Assembly (NCBI GenBank): GCA_046331175.1
Contig: JAXLRI010000007.1
Coordinates: 1-64,000 of the forward strand
Source: JAWKIW01 sp046331175
Lineage (GTDB): Bacteria > Actinomycetota > Acidimicrobiia > Acidimicrobiales > Acidimicrobilacustridaceae
DNA: 64,000 bases
Reading direction: 5' to 3'
In this document: positions 34,528 through 44,535 of the stretch, piece after piece
How the letters are laid out: each line of letters begins with the position of its first letter
How positions within the stretch are numbered: position 1 is the stretch's first letter
Position numbers and translations under genes: made by a program
Notes under the pieces: model-generated
Database searches by the model: none
The model's input: the letters and a program-made list of their open reading frames with translations, nothing else
What the model was told of the DNA's origin: nothing

Positions 34528-34615
34528 CGCCATCCTCGTGCGCTCCGTCAACGGCACCCACGTCTTCCGGGGGGCGGGACCGCTGGCCGGCCTCGAGGCC
34601 GACGAGCTGACCTGA
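34319..34615 (+). CDS. Hypothetical 98-residue protein after map
   Basis: A basic N-terminus (MRHRRFDVAAVRL) precedes a beta-rich body (EDVRLRYADLVVADPEGTDQLQWECIVVPL). No family was recognised. It starts 23 bp after the presumed true map stop and overlaps the frameshifted tail. The normal composition of this frame argues that it, rather than the map tail, is coding. Confidence 0.6.
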   Translation: MRHRRFDVAAVRLDGEDVRLRYADLVVADPEGTDQLQWECIVVPLAFDRLATGAYAVAVDTLDGRTLAGDAILVRSVNGTHVFRGAGPLAGLEADELT

Positions 34616-34664
34616 CCCGGACGGCGATGCGCGGTCGCGGGAGCGGTCGGCGAGGGAGCCCGGC

Positions 34665-35168
34665 TCAGCCGGGCTCGACGCTGGGCTGGCCGCCCGACCC
34701 GTTGGTGATCGGCACCGTCACCTTCAACGACTGGCCGTCGGCGGTGGCCGTGCAGGTCAGCGTGCCGTTGCCGTCGGGGACGACGACGGCCTTGGGGCAG
34801 CTGACCGTCACCTGGGACGCACCCTGGTCGCGGATGCCCCGCTCGATGACCGTCACGCCGTCGCCGACGACGTAGAAGACCTTGCGGTCGACCTCGAAGC
34901 CGACGTTGCCCTGGTCGTCCTTCTGGGTGACCGTCACCTTCACGGGCGTGCCGTCGACGGTGGCCGTGCACTCGAAGGTGCCGCCCACCGTCACCGGGAC
35001 CGAGCTCGGACAGCTGACGTTCGACGCCGTGAGGTCGTACTCGGCGATCTTGGACTGGATCGCGCTCTGGGCCTTCGACGGATCGAGCGTGGCCGAGCTC
35101 GAGCACGCCGACAACCCCACGCCGCCCAGCAGCGCCACCGACACCGCCACCGCTGCCCTGTTCACCAT
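34665..35168 (-). CDS. DUF4333 lipoprotein, two repeats (paralogue A)
   Basis: A 167-residue lipoprotein. The signal peptide NRAAVAVSVALLGGVGLSAC ends in lipobox LSAC. Two copies of a DUF4333-type unit follow, each with a V-x-CP strand and a G-x-F/L-x-CTATxDG strand-turn (ASNVSCP...FECTATVDGTPVKVTV; QVTVSCP...LTCTATADGQSLKVTV). The paired cysteines may form disulfides. The ATG follows AGGAGG. Its ligand or partner is unknown. Confidence 0.82.
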   Translation of the reverse strand: MVNRAAVAVSVALLGGVGLSACSSSATLDPSKAQSAIQSKIAEYDLTASNVSCPSSVPVTVGGTFECTATVDGTPVKVTVTQKDDQGNVGFEVDRKVFYVVGDGVTVIERGIRDQGASQVTVSCPKAVVVPDGNGTLTCTATADGQSLKVTVPITNGSGGQPSVEPG

Positions 35169-35301
35169 GGATCCTCCTGGTCCGCCGGCTGTCGGGCGCA
35201 CGCTACCGCCCCTCGGCGCACCAGGGCCGGCAGCCGACGGGTGTCGCTCTGCCTCGACCCACGGCGAGGGGGTCGAGGCCGGCGACGAGCCTGACCCGGG
35301 T

Positions 35302-35799
35302 TCAGGCGGGATCGATCGACGGAGCGCCGGCCTGGCCGTCGCGAACCGGCACCGAGACCTTCAGCGCCTGGCCGTCTGCAGTGGCGGTGCACGTGAACGA
35401 GCCCGTCCCGTCGGTGAGCACCACCGCCTTGGGACACGAGACCGACACGTCGGTCGCTCCTCGGTCCCGGATCGCCTGCTGGATCACCGGCAGGTTGTTC
35501 TCGGTGCGCAGGACCGACCGTGGGTCGGTCTCGAAGCTCACCGAACCGGCGTCGTCCTTCTGGGTCACGACCACCTTGACGGGCACCCCGTCCACGGTGG
35601 CGGTGCAGTCGAAGGTGCTCCCCGCCTTGACCTCGATCGACGGCGGGCAGGCCACGCTCGAAGCCGCGAGGTCGGCCGCGGCGAGCTTCGCCTGGATGGT
35701 GCCCTGCAGCTTGGCCGTGTCGATGGACGTGGCGCAGCCGGCCACCGTCAGCGCCAAGAGGCCCGCCGACGCGGCCACCACTCGCCTGCTCTGCCCCAT
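35302..35799 (-). CDS. DUF4333 lipoprotein, two repeats (paralogue B)
   Basis: A 165-residue paralogue of the next gene with the same plan: lipobox VAGC, then two DUF4333-type units (ASSVACP...FDCTATVDGVPVKVVV; DVSVSCP...FTCTATADGQALKVSV). The ATG follows GAGGAGAG. A tandem duplication made the pair. It shares its upstream region with the divergent MarR operon. Confidence 0.82.
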   Translation of the reverse strand: MGQSRRVVAASAGLLALTVAGCATSIDTAKLQGTIQAKLAAADLAASSVACPPSIEVKAGSTFDCTATVDGVPVKVVVTQKDDAGSVSFETDPRSVLRTENNLPVIQQAIRDRGATDVSVSCPKAVVLTDGTGSFTCTATADGQALKVSVPVRDGQAGAPSIDPA

Positions 35800-35865
35800 G
35801 GGCTCTCCTCGTCCGGGTGCCGAGACGCTATCGCCCGATCGCCGGTCGGCCGGAGGGGGCTGCCG

Positions 35866-35897
35866 TTGACCGGCCAATCGTTCGCATGCTAATGATT
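35866..35897 (+). promoter_or_regulatory. MarR-operon promoter with imperfect palindrome
   Basis: TTGACC (35866-35871), 16 bp, GCTAAT (35888-35893). AATCGTT (35876-35882) and AATGATT (35891-35897) are arms of a 22-bp palindrome with one mismatch that covers the spacer and -10. This is a likely autorepression site for the MarR protein. Confidence 0.5.
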
Positions 35898-35949
35898 CAC
35901 ACTGACCCGATCAAGGCGGCCACCCGCCGACGACGTGGCGTCCACCACC

Positions 35950-36512
35950 ATGACGACTCGCTCGACGACCGACCCCACCACCCGAACCGCCCGTGCGGCC
36001 CGGACCGAGGCCGACGCCCGCCTCCAGAGGCTGCAGGCGATGGACACGTCGGTCGGCCGGCAGCTGAGCATCACCGCCAAGACGGTGAAGGCGTGGTTCG
36101 ACCAGCACCTCGCCGACCACGGCTCGAGCCTCACCACCTGGATCGTCCTGTCCCACGCCCTCGCCGCCGAGCCACCCGGGCTGAGCCAGAAGGCCATGGC
36201 CGACGAGATGGGCATCGGCGGGCCGGCGCTCGTGCGCCACATCGACCGGCTCGAGGCCGAGGGCCTCGTCGAGCGCAGCCGCGATCCCGACGACCGCCGC
36301 ATCACCCGGGTGACGGCCACCGCCGCCGGCCGACGGCACCACGCCGAGCTGGCCAAGGTCGCCGCCGACGGCGACGCCGAGATCCGCTCGGTGCTGTCCG
36401 AGCGCGAGGCCACCACCCTGCTGCGGGCGCTGCAGACCCTCCACGACCACTTCGCCGCCCTGCCACCGGGCGGGACGACCCGAACGACCCGAACCCACCC
36501 CACGGAGGCCCC

Positions 36513-36516
<4 letters not shown>
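35950..36516 (+). CDS. MarR-family transcriptional regulator
   Basis: A 188-residue winged-helix repressor. The HTH and wing are GLSQKAMADEMGIGGPALVRHIDRLEAEGLVERSRDPDDRRI, with flanking helices for dimerisation. An N-terminal extension rich in Thr/Arg precedes helix 1. The ATG at 35950 is chosen over a GTG at 35935. Its stop overlaps the ABC ATPase start as ATGA, so it probably controls that exporter. Confidence 0.9.
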
Positions 36517-37498
<982 letters not shown>

Positions 37499-37502
<4 letters not shown>

Positions 37503-38320
37503 CCGCCACCGACACGGCTCCCGCCACCGAGGCGGCGCCGGCACCCAAGGTCTCGTCGGGCATCGCCTTCAAGGCGTTGCTGCTGCGCGACTTCTACGTG
37601 CTGCGCAAGAACCTCAAGGAGTTCCTGCCCCGCACGCTCCTGCAGCCGCTGCTGCTGGTCTTCGTCTTCACCTACGTGTTCCCCAAGATCGGCCAGACCG
37701 TGGGCGGGAACTTCACCACCGTCATCGTCGCCGGCGTGCTCGCCTCGGTGATCCTGTTCCAGGGCATCCAGTCGGTGGCCCTCCCGCTGGTGCAGGAGTT
37801 CGGCTACACGAAGGAGATCGAAGACCGGGTGCTGGCCCCCATGCCGGTCGAGCTGGTCGCCATCCAGAAGGTGGTGTCGGGGTCGATCCAGTGCCTGATC
37901 TCGGCGATCATCGTGTTCCCGATCGCCAAGTTCGTGCCGGCCACACCCGTCGACCTCCAGATCACCTGGCCGCTGGTGCTGACGCTCATCCCGCTCGCCT
38001 GCATCATGTCGGCGTCGCTGGGCCTCACCTTCGGCACCATCTTCGACCCGCGCACCGTGCCGCTGCTGTTCGGCATCATCGTCGTGCCGCTCACCTTCCT
38101 CGGCTGCATCTACTTCCCGTGGGAGGCCCTCAGCGCCATCCCGTGGTTGCAGTACCTCGTGCTGGCCAATCCGCTCGTGTACATCAGCGAGGGGCTCCGA
38201 GCCGCCCTCACCGCCGTGCCGCACATGACGCTGTGGGCCATCTACCCGGTGATGATCGGCTTCAGCGCCCTGTTCCTCTTCCAGGGCATCAAGGGCTTCA
38301 AGAAGCGGGTCCTCGCCTGA
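37499..38320 (+). CDS. ABC-2 type transporter permease
   Basis: A 273-residue permease with about six membrane spans (LQPLLLVFVFTYVFPKI; VIVAGVLASVILFQGIQSVAL; CLISAIIVFPIA; LVLTLIPLACIMSASLGLTFGTIF; LLFGIIVVPLTFLGCIYFP; WAIYPVMIGFSALFLFQGI). The ABC-2 hallmark YFPWEALSAIPWLQYLVLANPLVYISEGLR is present. It is coupled to the ATPase gene by overlap. Confidence 0.92.
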
Positions 38321-38330
38321 TCGCCACCCG

Positions 38331-39047
38331 ATGAGCCGGGTACCGGCCGGCAGCGTGCTGGTGCTGTTCGACATCGACGGCACGCTGGTGCGGGCCGGCG
38401 ACCCGGCCCACCACGACGCCTTCGACGCCGCCCTGGTCTCGGTGTTCGGGGTCGAAGCGACCATCGCCGGCGTGCCGCTGGCCGGTCGCCTCGACCACCA
38501 GATCGCCCGCGACGCGCTGCTGGCCGCCGGGGTCGACGACGACACGATCGACGCCGGCCTCGCCGACCTCGTCGCCCACATGGGCGCCGGCTACGCCGAG
38601 GTGGTGGCCCCGGGAGCCCGGATCGAGCGGAGGCTGCCCGGCGTACCGGCGACGCTCGAACGCCTGCTCGCCGCCGGGGTGGCCCTCGGCGTGGTGACCG
38701 GCAACGCCGAGCCGGTGGGACGGGCCAAGCTGGCCGCCGCCGGCATCGACCACCTGCTGCCGTTCGGTGGCTGGGGCGACCACCCCGTCGACCGGGCCGG
38801 CCTCGTGGAGGTGGCCCGGATCGCCGCCGAGCGCCACCACGGGCGACCCTTCCCGCTCGACCAGACCTGGGTGGTGGGCGACACCACCCTCGACGTGGCT
38901 GGCGCGCACGCCGCCGGCGCCCGCTCGCTGGCCGTCCCCACCGGCCCGATCGGGCGCGACGTCCTCGCCGCCGTCGGCCCCGACGTCCTCCTCGACGACC
39001 TCGGCGACTCCGACGCCGTCCTGGCCGTCGTCACCGATCTGGGGTGA
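38331..39047 (+). CDS. HAD-family phosphatase
   Basis: A 238-residue HAD hydrolase with motif I FDIDGTLV, a helical cap, motif II VVTGNAEP, a Lys in motif III (GRAKLAAAGI) and motif IV VVGDTTLDVAGAHAAG. This matches phosphoglycolate-phosphatase-like enzymes; the substrate is unproven. It begins 10 bp past the permease gene and may be co-transcribed. Confidence 0.88.
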   Translation: MSRVPAGSVLVLFDIDGTLVRAGDPAHHDAFDAALVSVFGVEATIAGVPLAGRLDHQIARDALLAAGVDDDTIDAGLADLVAHMGAGYAEVVAPGARIERRLPGVPATLERLLAAGVALGVVTGNAEPVGRAKLAAAGIDHLLPFGGWGDHPVDRAGLVEVARIAAERHHGRPFPLDQTWVVGDTTLDVAGAHAAGARSLAVPTGPIGRDVLAAVGPDVLLDDLGDSDAVLAVVTDLG

Positions 39048-39119
39048 GCGGCGCCGCACCTCGTGTCACTGCCGCCTTGCCCGTCGACCGGCTCACTGGT
39101 GGCACGGGCCGCCGGTGGT

Positions 39120-39626
39120 TCAGCGGATCGTGGAGCCGATCCCGCAGAACATGTGGTCCGCCGTCGAGATCCGCACGACCGCGGCGGGGTGATCGATCCC
39201 GAAGGAGTCGAACTGGGCCAGCTCGACCTCCTCGCCGGCGGCCGCCAGCCAGACCGACGCGCTCGTTCGGCTCACCGGTCCGGCGGCGCTGCAGGGGGCC
39301 GCGTCCCCCAGCCGCCAGGCCCCCTTGTGCCCCTCGATCATCCCGCCGCTCCAGCGGTCGTCAGCATCGAAGGCCATGCCGATCTGGTCGGCGAGGGCTG
39401 CGGGAGCGATGGTGTCCGAGCGGAGCACCAGCACCCGCACGCCGATGCCACCGGCCCCGTCGGTCCACTCGGTCTCGTTGCGCTCGACCACCGTCCCTGC
39501 GGGCAGCTCGGGCACCAACGACATCGCCGGGGCGGAGCCGGAGAGCCCCCGGAAGGCGAGACCGATGAGGGCGACGACCGCCACGGAGGCGACCACCACA
39601 CCGACCCGCACCACCTTCGACCCCAC
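39120..39626 (-). CDS. Membrane-anchored hypothetical protein
   Basis: A 168-residue protein with one N-terminal membrane segment (VVRVGVVVASVAVVALIGLAF) and an exported domain. Two Cys (about 110 and 162) could form a disulfide. The family was not recognised. The start is a GTG. It is convergent with the HAD gene and divergent from the Imm5-like gene. Confidence 0.6.
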   Translation of the reverse strand: MGSKVVRVGVVVASVAVVALIGLAFRGLSGSAPAMSLVPELPAGTVVERNETEWTDGAGGIGVRVLVLRSDTIAPAALADQIGMAFDADDRWSGGMIEGHKGAWRLGDAAPCSAAGPVSRTSASVWLAAAGEEVELAQFDSFGIDHPAAVVRISTADHMFCGIGSTIR

Positions 39627-39747
39627 CGCACGAGCCTAGGTGAGGGCCGCCCGCGCCGGTTCGGGGAGAGGTCAAGGCACGGGAGGATGCCTCCGGATCC
39701 ACGACCTCCGCCTCGACCGAGCCGAGTCGGCGGAGTGGTCGTCGTCG

Positions 39748-39753
39748 TAGGTT
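39748..39753 (+). promoter_or_regulatory. Putative -10 of the Imm5-like gene
   Basis: TAGGTT ends 7 nt before the GTG at 39761. Confidence 0.4.
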
Positions 39754-39760
39754 TGGCGGC

Positions 39761-40276
39761 GTGATCCTGCCGACGGAGCGCGACCTCCGCCTCACGACGA
39801 TCCGGCGCGGCGGCACGCTCACCGACGAGCACCACCACATGCTCGCCCGCTGGGCGGCCACGTGCGCCGAGCACGTCCTACCGCTGTTCGAGGGGCTCCG
39901 TCCCGACGACCATCGTCCCCGCGACGCCATCGCGGCCGTGCGGGCCTGGGCCGAGGGCGACGTCACCATGTCGGAGTCGCGCGCGGCGGGCGGCCACGCC
40001 ATGGCGGCGGCCCGGGTGCTGCAGGGACCGGCTCGCCACGCCGCCTTCGCCGCCGGCCAGGCCGGCGTCGTTGCCCACGTCGCCGCCCACGACCTGGGAG
40101 CCGCCGCCTACGCCATCAAGGCGGTGCGGGCGGCGGCAGCACCCGGGCGGGCGCTCGACGCCGGCCGTCGCGAGTGCCGCTGGCAGCGCCGGCAGCTCCC
40201 GGCGGCCGTTCGCGACCTGGTGCTCGACGACCAGCGCCGCCGCAACGACCTCTGCTGGTCGGTCTTCGACTGCTGA
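39761..40276 (+). CDS. Imm5-like putative immunity protein
   Basis: A 171-residue all-alpha protein. The segments LRLTTIRRGGTLTDEHHHMLARWAATCAEHVLPLFE and AAHDLGAAAYAIKAVRAA match my memory of the Imm-5-like immunity family, which is linked to polymorphic toxins. Here it stands alone, with no toxin gene or secretion marker nearby, so it may be an orphan defence or may have another role. It starts at a GTG. Confidence 0.6.
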   Translation: MILPTERDLRLTTIRRGGTLTDEHHHMLARWAATCAEHVLPLFEGLRPDDHRPRDAIAAVRAWAEGDVTMSESRAAGGHAMAAARVLQGPARHAAFAAGQAGVVAHVAAHDLGAAAYAIKAVRAAAAPGRALDAGRRECRWQRRQLPAAVRDLVLDDQRRRNDLCWSVFDC

Positions 40277-40319
40277 CGGGTCCGTCTGATCCCGATCGTC
40301 GGAACCAGGGCGGTGCTGA

Positions 40320-41444
40320 TCAGTAGGCGCCGTCGAGGACGGCGAGCGCGTCGGCCTCGGAGACCGGCTTGGGGTTGGCCTTCACCGGGAAGCTCTGCTG
40401 GGAGAGGCGGGCGACGGCCTCGAGGTCGTCGGCGTCGACCCCGCAGTCCGACAACGTCGTGGGCAGTCCCAGGCCGGCCGCGAGCGCGGTGACGGCGTCG
40501 GCCAGGGCCGCTCCCCCACCGTCGACGCCCATGGCACCGGCCAGGGCGTCGAGCGCCTCGGGCACGGCGTCGGCGTTGTAGGCGATGGCGTGGGGCAGGA
40601 TCACCGCGTTGGCCAGGCCGTGCGGGATCCCGGTGCGGCCCCCCACCAGCTGGGCCAGGCCGTGGTGGATGCCCATCGACCCGTTCTGCAGGCAGCGACC
40701 GGCCAACGCCGCGCCGACGAGCATGTCGCGGCGGGCGTCGAGGTCGGTCGGGTCGGCGACGACGCGGGGCAGGGCGTCGTGGATGCGCGCCGCGCCGGCC
40801 AGGCCGATGGCCACCGCCTCGGGCGTGGCCGTGGGCGACCACACGATCTCGACGCAGTGGGCCAGGGCGTTCATGCCGGTCTCAGCGCTGACCTTGGCCG
40901 GCGTCGACAGCGTGAGCTCGGGGTCGTAGACGGCGGCGATGGGTGCGCAGGTGGGACCGCCGGCGCCCTGCTTCTGGCGGGTGGTGGGGTCGGTCATGCC
41001 GAAGAACGGGGTGAGCTCGGCCCCCGAGTAGGTGGTGGGCACGGCGACGTGGGGCAGCACGGGACGATCGGCGTAGGACGCGCCCGGCGTCCCCTGCTCC
41101 TGCTCGGTGAAGAAGGCCACCGCCTTGCCGAGGTCGGCGCAGGAACCGCCCCCGAAGGAGACGATGCCGTCGACGCCGTCGCGACGGGCCTGGCGCAGGG
41201 CCGCCTGCACCGCCGGCGCCGGCACGTGCGAGGCGACCTCGTCGAAGGTGGACGCCAGCGCACCGCCGAGCGCCCGCTGCAGGCGAGCACCGTCGTCGGA
41301 CGCGGCCCGGCCGGCGGTCGTGACCAGCAGGACCCGGCGGGCACCCACGGCTCGCAGCAGCTCGGGCAGGCGGCGGACCTCGCCGTCGCCGAAGACCAGC
41401 TGCTGGGCGAAGCCGGTGTGGGTCCAGGCGGGGCCGTCGCTCAT
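40320..41444 (-). CDS. Iron-containing alcohol dehydrogenase, maleylacetate reductase-like
   Basis: A 374-residue NAD(P)H enzyme. It has nucleotide-binding SFGGGSCADLGKAVAF and PTTYSGAELTPFFGMTD. Metal-site His residues are in GMNALAHCVEIV and in GIHHGLAQLVGGRTGIPHG...LPHAIAYN. These match maleylacetate reductase, which reduces maleylacetate to 3-oxoadipate in aromatic breakdown. No ring-cleavage dioxygenase is in this cluster. It is the last gene of a four-gene minus-strand run. Confidence 0.85.
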   Translation of the reverse strand: MSDGPAWTHTGFAQQLVFGDGEVRRLPELLRAVGARRVLLVTTAGRAASDDGARLQRALGGALASTFDEVASHVPAPAVQAALRQARRDGVDGIVSFGGGSCADLGKAVAFFTEQEQGTPGASYADRPVLPHVAVPTTYSGAELTPFFGMTDPTTRQKQGAGGPTCAPIAAVYDPELTLSTPAKVSAETGMNALAHCVEIVWSPTATPEAVAIGLAGAARIHDALPRVVADPTDLDARRDMLVGAALAGRCLQNGSMGIHHGLAQLVGGRTGIPHGLANAVILPHAIAYNADAVPEALDALAGAMGVDGGGAALADAVTALAAGLGLPTTLSDCGVDADDLEAVARLSQQSFPVKANPKPVSEADALAVLDGAY

Positions 41445-41507
41445 CGGGTGCTCCTCGGGTCGGACGCGGTGGTCATCGGCACGCCACGTGGCGGCGCCGA
41501 CGGGCGG

Positions 41508-42311
41508 TCAGCCCTCGAACAGGTCGCCACCGAAGGGGGCGCCCGCCGGGCGAGGCACCCCGTGGCGGATGTACCACTCGGTGCCGAAGGCCCGGGCGAA
41601 GATCTCGTCGGGCATCTTCAGGAAGAACGTGTCGGGCCCGATCTGGCTGCGGTGGGCCTGCATGGCCTCGCGCTTGGCCTGGACGTGGTCGGTCACGTCG
41701 ACCGCGTGGGTGATGACCTCCTCGGGCATCCCGAACTGCTCGTCCTCGACGTCGGCGCGGTCCTCCTCCTCGAACACCTCGGCCATCAGCTCGGCGGCCT
41801 CGGCGATCTGGCGGCGCACCTCGTCGCGGTTCATGGTCGCCTCGAAGACCCGGTCGACCCCGGCCCTCTCGGCGGCCCGCACGCCCACCCGGTGCACCTG
41901 GATGTGGTCGGGGTGGCCGTAGTTGCCGTGCTCGTCGTAGATGGTGAGCACGTCGGCGTCGACGTCGCGCAGGATGGCGGCCAGCCGATCGGCGGCCTCG
42001 TCGAGGTCGGCCTGCCAGAAGCACGCCGGGTTGTCGTTGGTGGGCTCGCCCATCATTCCGGAGTCCTCGTAGCCGAGGAACTCGACCCGCTCGGCGCCGA
42101 GGACCTCGGCCGAGCGGTGGGTCTCGACGACGCGGCGCTCCCACAGCGCCTCGCCGTCGGCGAGCACGCCGGGCTGGGGTTCGCCCTGCTCGCCGCGGGT
42201 GGCGACGACGAGGACGACCCGGTGGCCGGCGGCAGCCGCCTTGGCCATGGACCCGCCGGTGGCGATCGCCTCGTCGTCGGGATGGGCGTGGAAGCTCACG
42301 AGGGTGGCCAT
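41508..42311 (-). CDS. PIG-L/LmbE-family deacetylase (MshB/Mca-like)
   Basis: A 267-residue zinc deacetylase. It has the metal motif AHPDDE near the N-terminus and the second His/Asp set YGHPDHIQVH. Relatives are MshB and Mca of mycothiol metabolism, which would use GlcNAc-inositol or mycothiol conjugates. TAGGGT 9 nt before the ATG suggests its own leaderless promoter. Confidence 0.85.
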   Translation of the reverse strand: MATLVSFHAHPDDEAIATGGSMAKAAAAGHRVVLVVATRGEQGEPQPGVLADGEALWERRVVETHRSAEVLGAERVEFLGYEDSGMMGEPTNDNPACFWQADLDEAADRLAAILRDVDADVLTIYDEHGNYGHPDHIQVHRVGVRAAERAGVDRVFEATMNRDEVRRQIAEAAELMAEVFEEEDRADVEDEQFGMPEEVITHAVDVTDHVQAKREAMQAHRSQIGPDTFFLKMPDEIFARAFGTEWYIRHGVPRPAGAPFGGDLFEG

Positions 42312-42320
42312 CGCCCGTGC

Positions 42321-42326
42321 ACCCTA
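42321..42326 (-). promoter_or_regulatory. Putative -10 of the PIG-L gene
   Basis: TAGGGT on the minus strand, 9 nt before the ATG, in the gap after the CaiB gene. Confidence 0.35.
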
Positions 42327-42380
42327 CCGACCGGATCGCCCGTCGGCGCCCGTGGCCGAAGACCGATCGCCCTCGGTGGA

Positions 42381-43529
42381 TCAGGCGATGGCGCCGGCCT
42401 CGCGCAGGGCGGCGATGCGATCGGCCGCCAGGCCCCAGTCGGCCAGGGCCTCGTCGGTGTGCTGACCAGCGTGGGCCGGCGGGCGCTGGATGGCCCCCGG
42501 GGTGCGGGAGAAGCGCGGCGCCGGCGCCGGCTGCACGATCCCCTGCTCCTCGACGAACGTGCCCCGCTCCTTGTTGTGGGGGTGCTCGGGCGCCTCGGCC
42601 ATCGACAGCACGGGGGCGAAGCACACGTCGGTGCCCTCCATGATCTCGCACCACTCGTCGCGGGTCTTCGAGCGGAAGATCTCGGCGAAGCGCTCCTTCA
42701 TGGCCGGCCACGAGTCGCGGTCGTGCTGCCAGGGCAGCCCCTCCTCGTCGGCCAGGCCCGTGCGCTCGAGCAGCTCGGCGTAGAACTGCGGCTCGATGGC
42801 GCCGATCGACACGTACTTGCCGTCGCTGGTCTCGAAGACGTCGTAGAACGAGGCGCCGGTGTCGAGCAGGTTCGTCCCCCGCTCGTCGGCCCAGATGCCC
42901 ATGGCGCGGAAGGCGTGGAACATCGTCATGAGCACGGCGGCGCCGTCGACCATGGCGGTGTCGACCACCTGGCCCTTGCCCGACGACGACCGCTCGACCA
43001 GCGCGCAGGCGATGCCGTAGACGAGGAACATGCCGCCGCCACCGAAGTCGCCGACGAGGTTGAGCGGGGGCAGCGGTGCCTGGCCGGCCCGGCCGATGGC
43101 CTCGAGGGCGCCGGCCAGCGAGATGTAGTTGATGTCGTGGCCGGCGGCCTGGGCGTAGGGACCCTCCTGGCCCCACCCCGTCATCCGCCCGTAGACGAGC
43201 CGCGGGTTGCGCTCGAGGCAGACGTCGGGCCCGAGGCCCATGCGCTCCATGACGCCGGGGCGGAAGCCCTCGATGAGGACGTCGGCCTCCTCGACGAGCG
43301 TGAGCACGGTCTCGACGCCCTCGGGGTTCTTCAGGTCGACGCCGATGGAGCGCCGGCCGCGGTTGAGCACGTCGGCGGGCGGGTTGGCCGGGTCGCCGCC
43401 GCGCACGGCCGACGCCCGGTCGACGCGCAGCACCTCGGCGCCCATGTCGGCGAGCAGCATCGCCGCGAACGGCCCGGGGCCGATCCCGGCCAGCTCGAGC
43501 ACCTTGATCCCTGACAGCGGTCCGGACAC
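42381..43529 (-). CDS. CaiB/BaiF family CoA transferase, alpha-methylacyl-CoA racemase-like
   Basis: A 382-residue class III CoA-transferase fold. It has the N-terminal GIKVLELAGIGPGPFAAMLLADMGAEVLRVD, the RSIGVDLKNPEG pocket and GWGQEGPYAQAAGHDINYISLAGAL. That last segment matches bacterial alpha-methylacyl-CoA racemase, including the catalytic His region. It probably inverts 2-methylacyl-CoA esters for beta-oxidation. The start is a GTG at 43529. It is the second gene of the run. Confidence 0.88.
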   Translation of the reverse strand: MSGPLSGIKVLELAGIGPGPFAAMLLADMGAEVLRVDRASAVRGGDPANPPADVLNRGRRSIGVDLKNPEGVETVLTLVEEADVLIEGFRPGVMERMGLGPDVCLERNPRLVYGRMTGWGQEGPYAQAAGHDINYISLAGALEAIGRAGQAPLPPLNLVGDFGGGGMFLVYGIACALVERSSSGKGQVVDTAMVDGAAVLMTMFHAFRAMGIWADERGTNLLDTGASFYDVFETSDGKYVSIGAIEPQFYAELLERTGLADEEGLPWQHDRDSWPAMKERFAEIFRSKTRDEWCEIMEGTDVCFAPVLSMAEAPEHPHNKERGTFVEEQGIVQPAPAPRFSRTPGAIQRPPAHAGQHTDEALADWGLAADRIAALREAGAIA

Positions 43530-43632
43530 GGTGGGGTCCCCCTGGTTGGTTGCGGTCGGGCGCTGCGAGCGCGGCGCCACGTGGTCGTGCGGTGGTGGAG
43601 CGGCTGCGAGCCGCCCGAGGTCGGCGGCCTGC

Positions 43633-44517
43633 TCAGGCCGGGGCGGCCGAGCGGGCGGCCAGCGCGGTGACGGCCTCGATGATGCGGGCCCAGAACTCCG
43701 ACGGCAGGTCGTGGCCCATGCCCTCCACGATGATCAGCTCTGAGCCCTCGATGCACTCGGCGGTGCGCTCGCCGCCCGAGACGTTCACCAGCCGGTCCAC
43801 GTCGCCGTGGATGACGAGCGTGTTGAGGTCGAGGTCGCGCAGGGCGTCGGAGCGGCTGCCCGAGGCGAGGATGGCCAGCAGCTGGTGGGCGGTGCCCCGC
43901 GGCCAGTAGGCCCGGTCGTAGGCGGCGCCGGCCCGCTCGGCGACGCGCTCGGGGTCGTAGTGGTCGGGGCTGCCGATGAGCTTCCACTGCGCGAGCTGGG
44001 CTTGGACGTAGGCCTCACGATCAGGGGCCGCCGGGGCCATGAGGATCGGCAGCACCTCGGCATCGGGCTGGCCGACGTCGGGGTCGCCGGTGGTCGACAT
44101 GATCGAGGTCATCGACAGCAGCCGCTCGCGGTGCTCGATGGCCATCGTCTGCACGATCATCCCGCCCATCGACACGCCGAGGACGTGGGCGCGATCGATG
44201 CCCAGGTGGTCGAGCAGGCCGATGCCGTCGGCGGCCATGTCCGACAGGAGGTACGGCGCGTCGGCGGGCTCGCCGGCGAACAGGCCGAGGATGGCCGCCA
44301 TCACGTCGAGCTCGACGTCGAAGTGGGTGGACAGTCCGACATCGCGGTTGTCGTAGCGGATCACGAAGAAGCCGCGGTCGACGAGGCCCTCGCAGAACGG
44401 CACGTCCCACGAGATCAGCTGGCCGCCGAGTCCGTTGACCAGCAGCAGCGGCGGGTCGTCGGGGTCCCCGAACGTCTCGTAGTACAGCTCGATCCCGTTG
44501 CTGGCGGCGGTGGGCAT
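43633..44517 (-). CDS. Alpha/beta-hydrolase fold protein
   Basis: A 294-residue hydrolase. It has oxyanion region LVNGLGGQLISWD, nucleophile elbow GVSMGGM (Ser near 108), catalytic Asp in VIHGDVDRLV and His in GMGHDLP. The ATG follows GGAAGGA. It is first in the run behind the TetR-like palindrome. An ester or acyl substrate is likely but not shown. Confidence 0.9.
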   Translation of the reverse strand: MPTAASNGIELYYETFGDPDDPPLLLVNGLGGQLISWDVPFCEGLVDRGFFVIRYDNRDVGLSTHFDVELDVMAAILGLFAGEPADAPYLLSDMAADGIGLLDHLGIDRAHVLGVSMGGMIVQTMAIEHRERLLSMTSIMSTTGDPDVGQPDAEVLPILMAPAAPDREAYVQAQLAQWKLIGSPDHYDPERVAERAGAAYDRAYWPRGTAHQLLAILASGSRSDALRDLDLNTLVIHGDVDRLVNVSGGERTAECIEGSELIIVEGMGHDLPSEFWARIIEAVTALAARSAAPA

Positions 44518-44535
44518 CCCGCCATCCTTCCCGTA

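Noticed and set aside
40590..43514. Long plus-strand frame opposite the catabolic run
   Set aside because: It spans three real minus-strand genes and their gaps, which no single gene would do.
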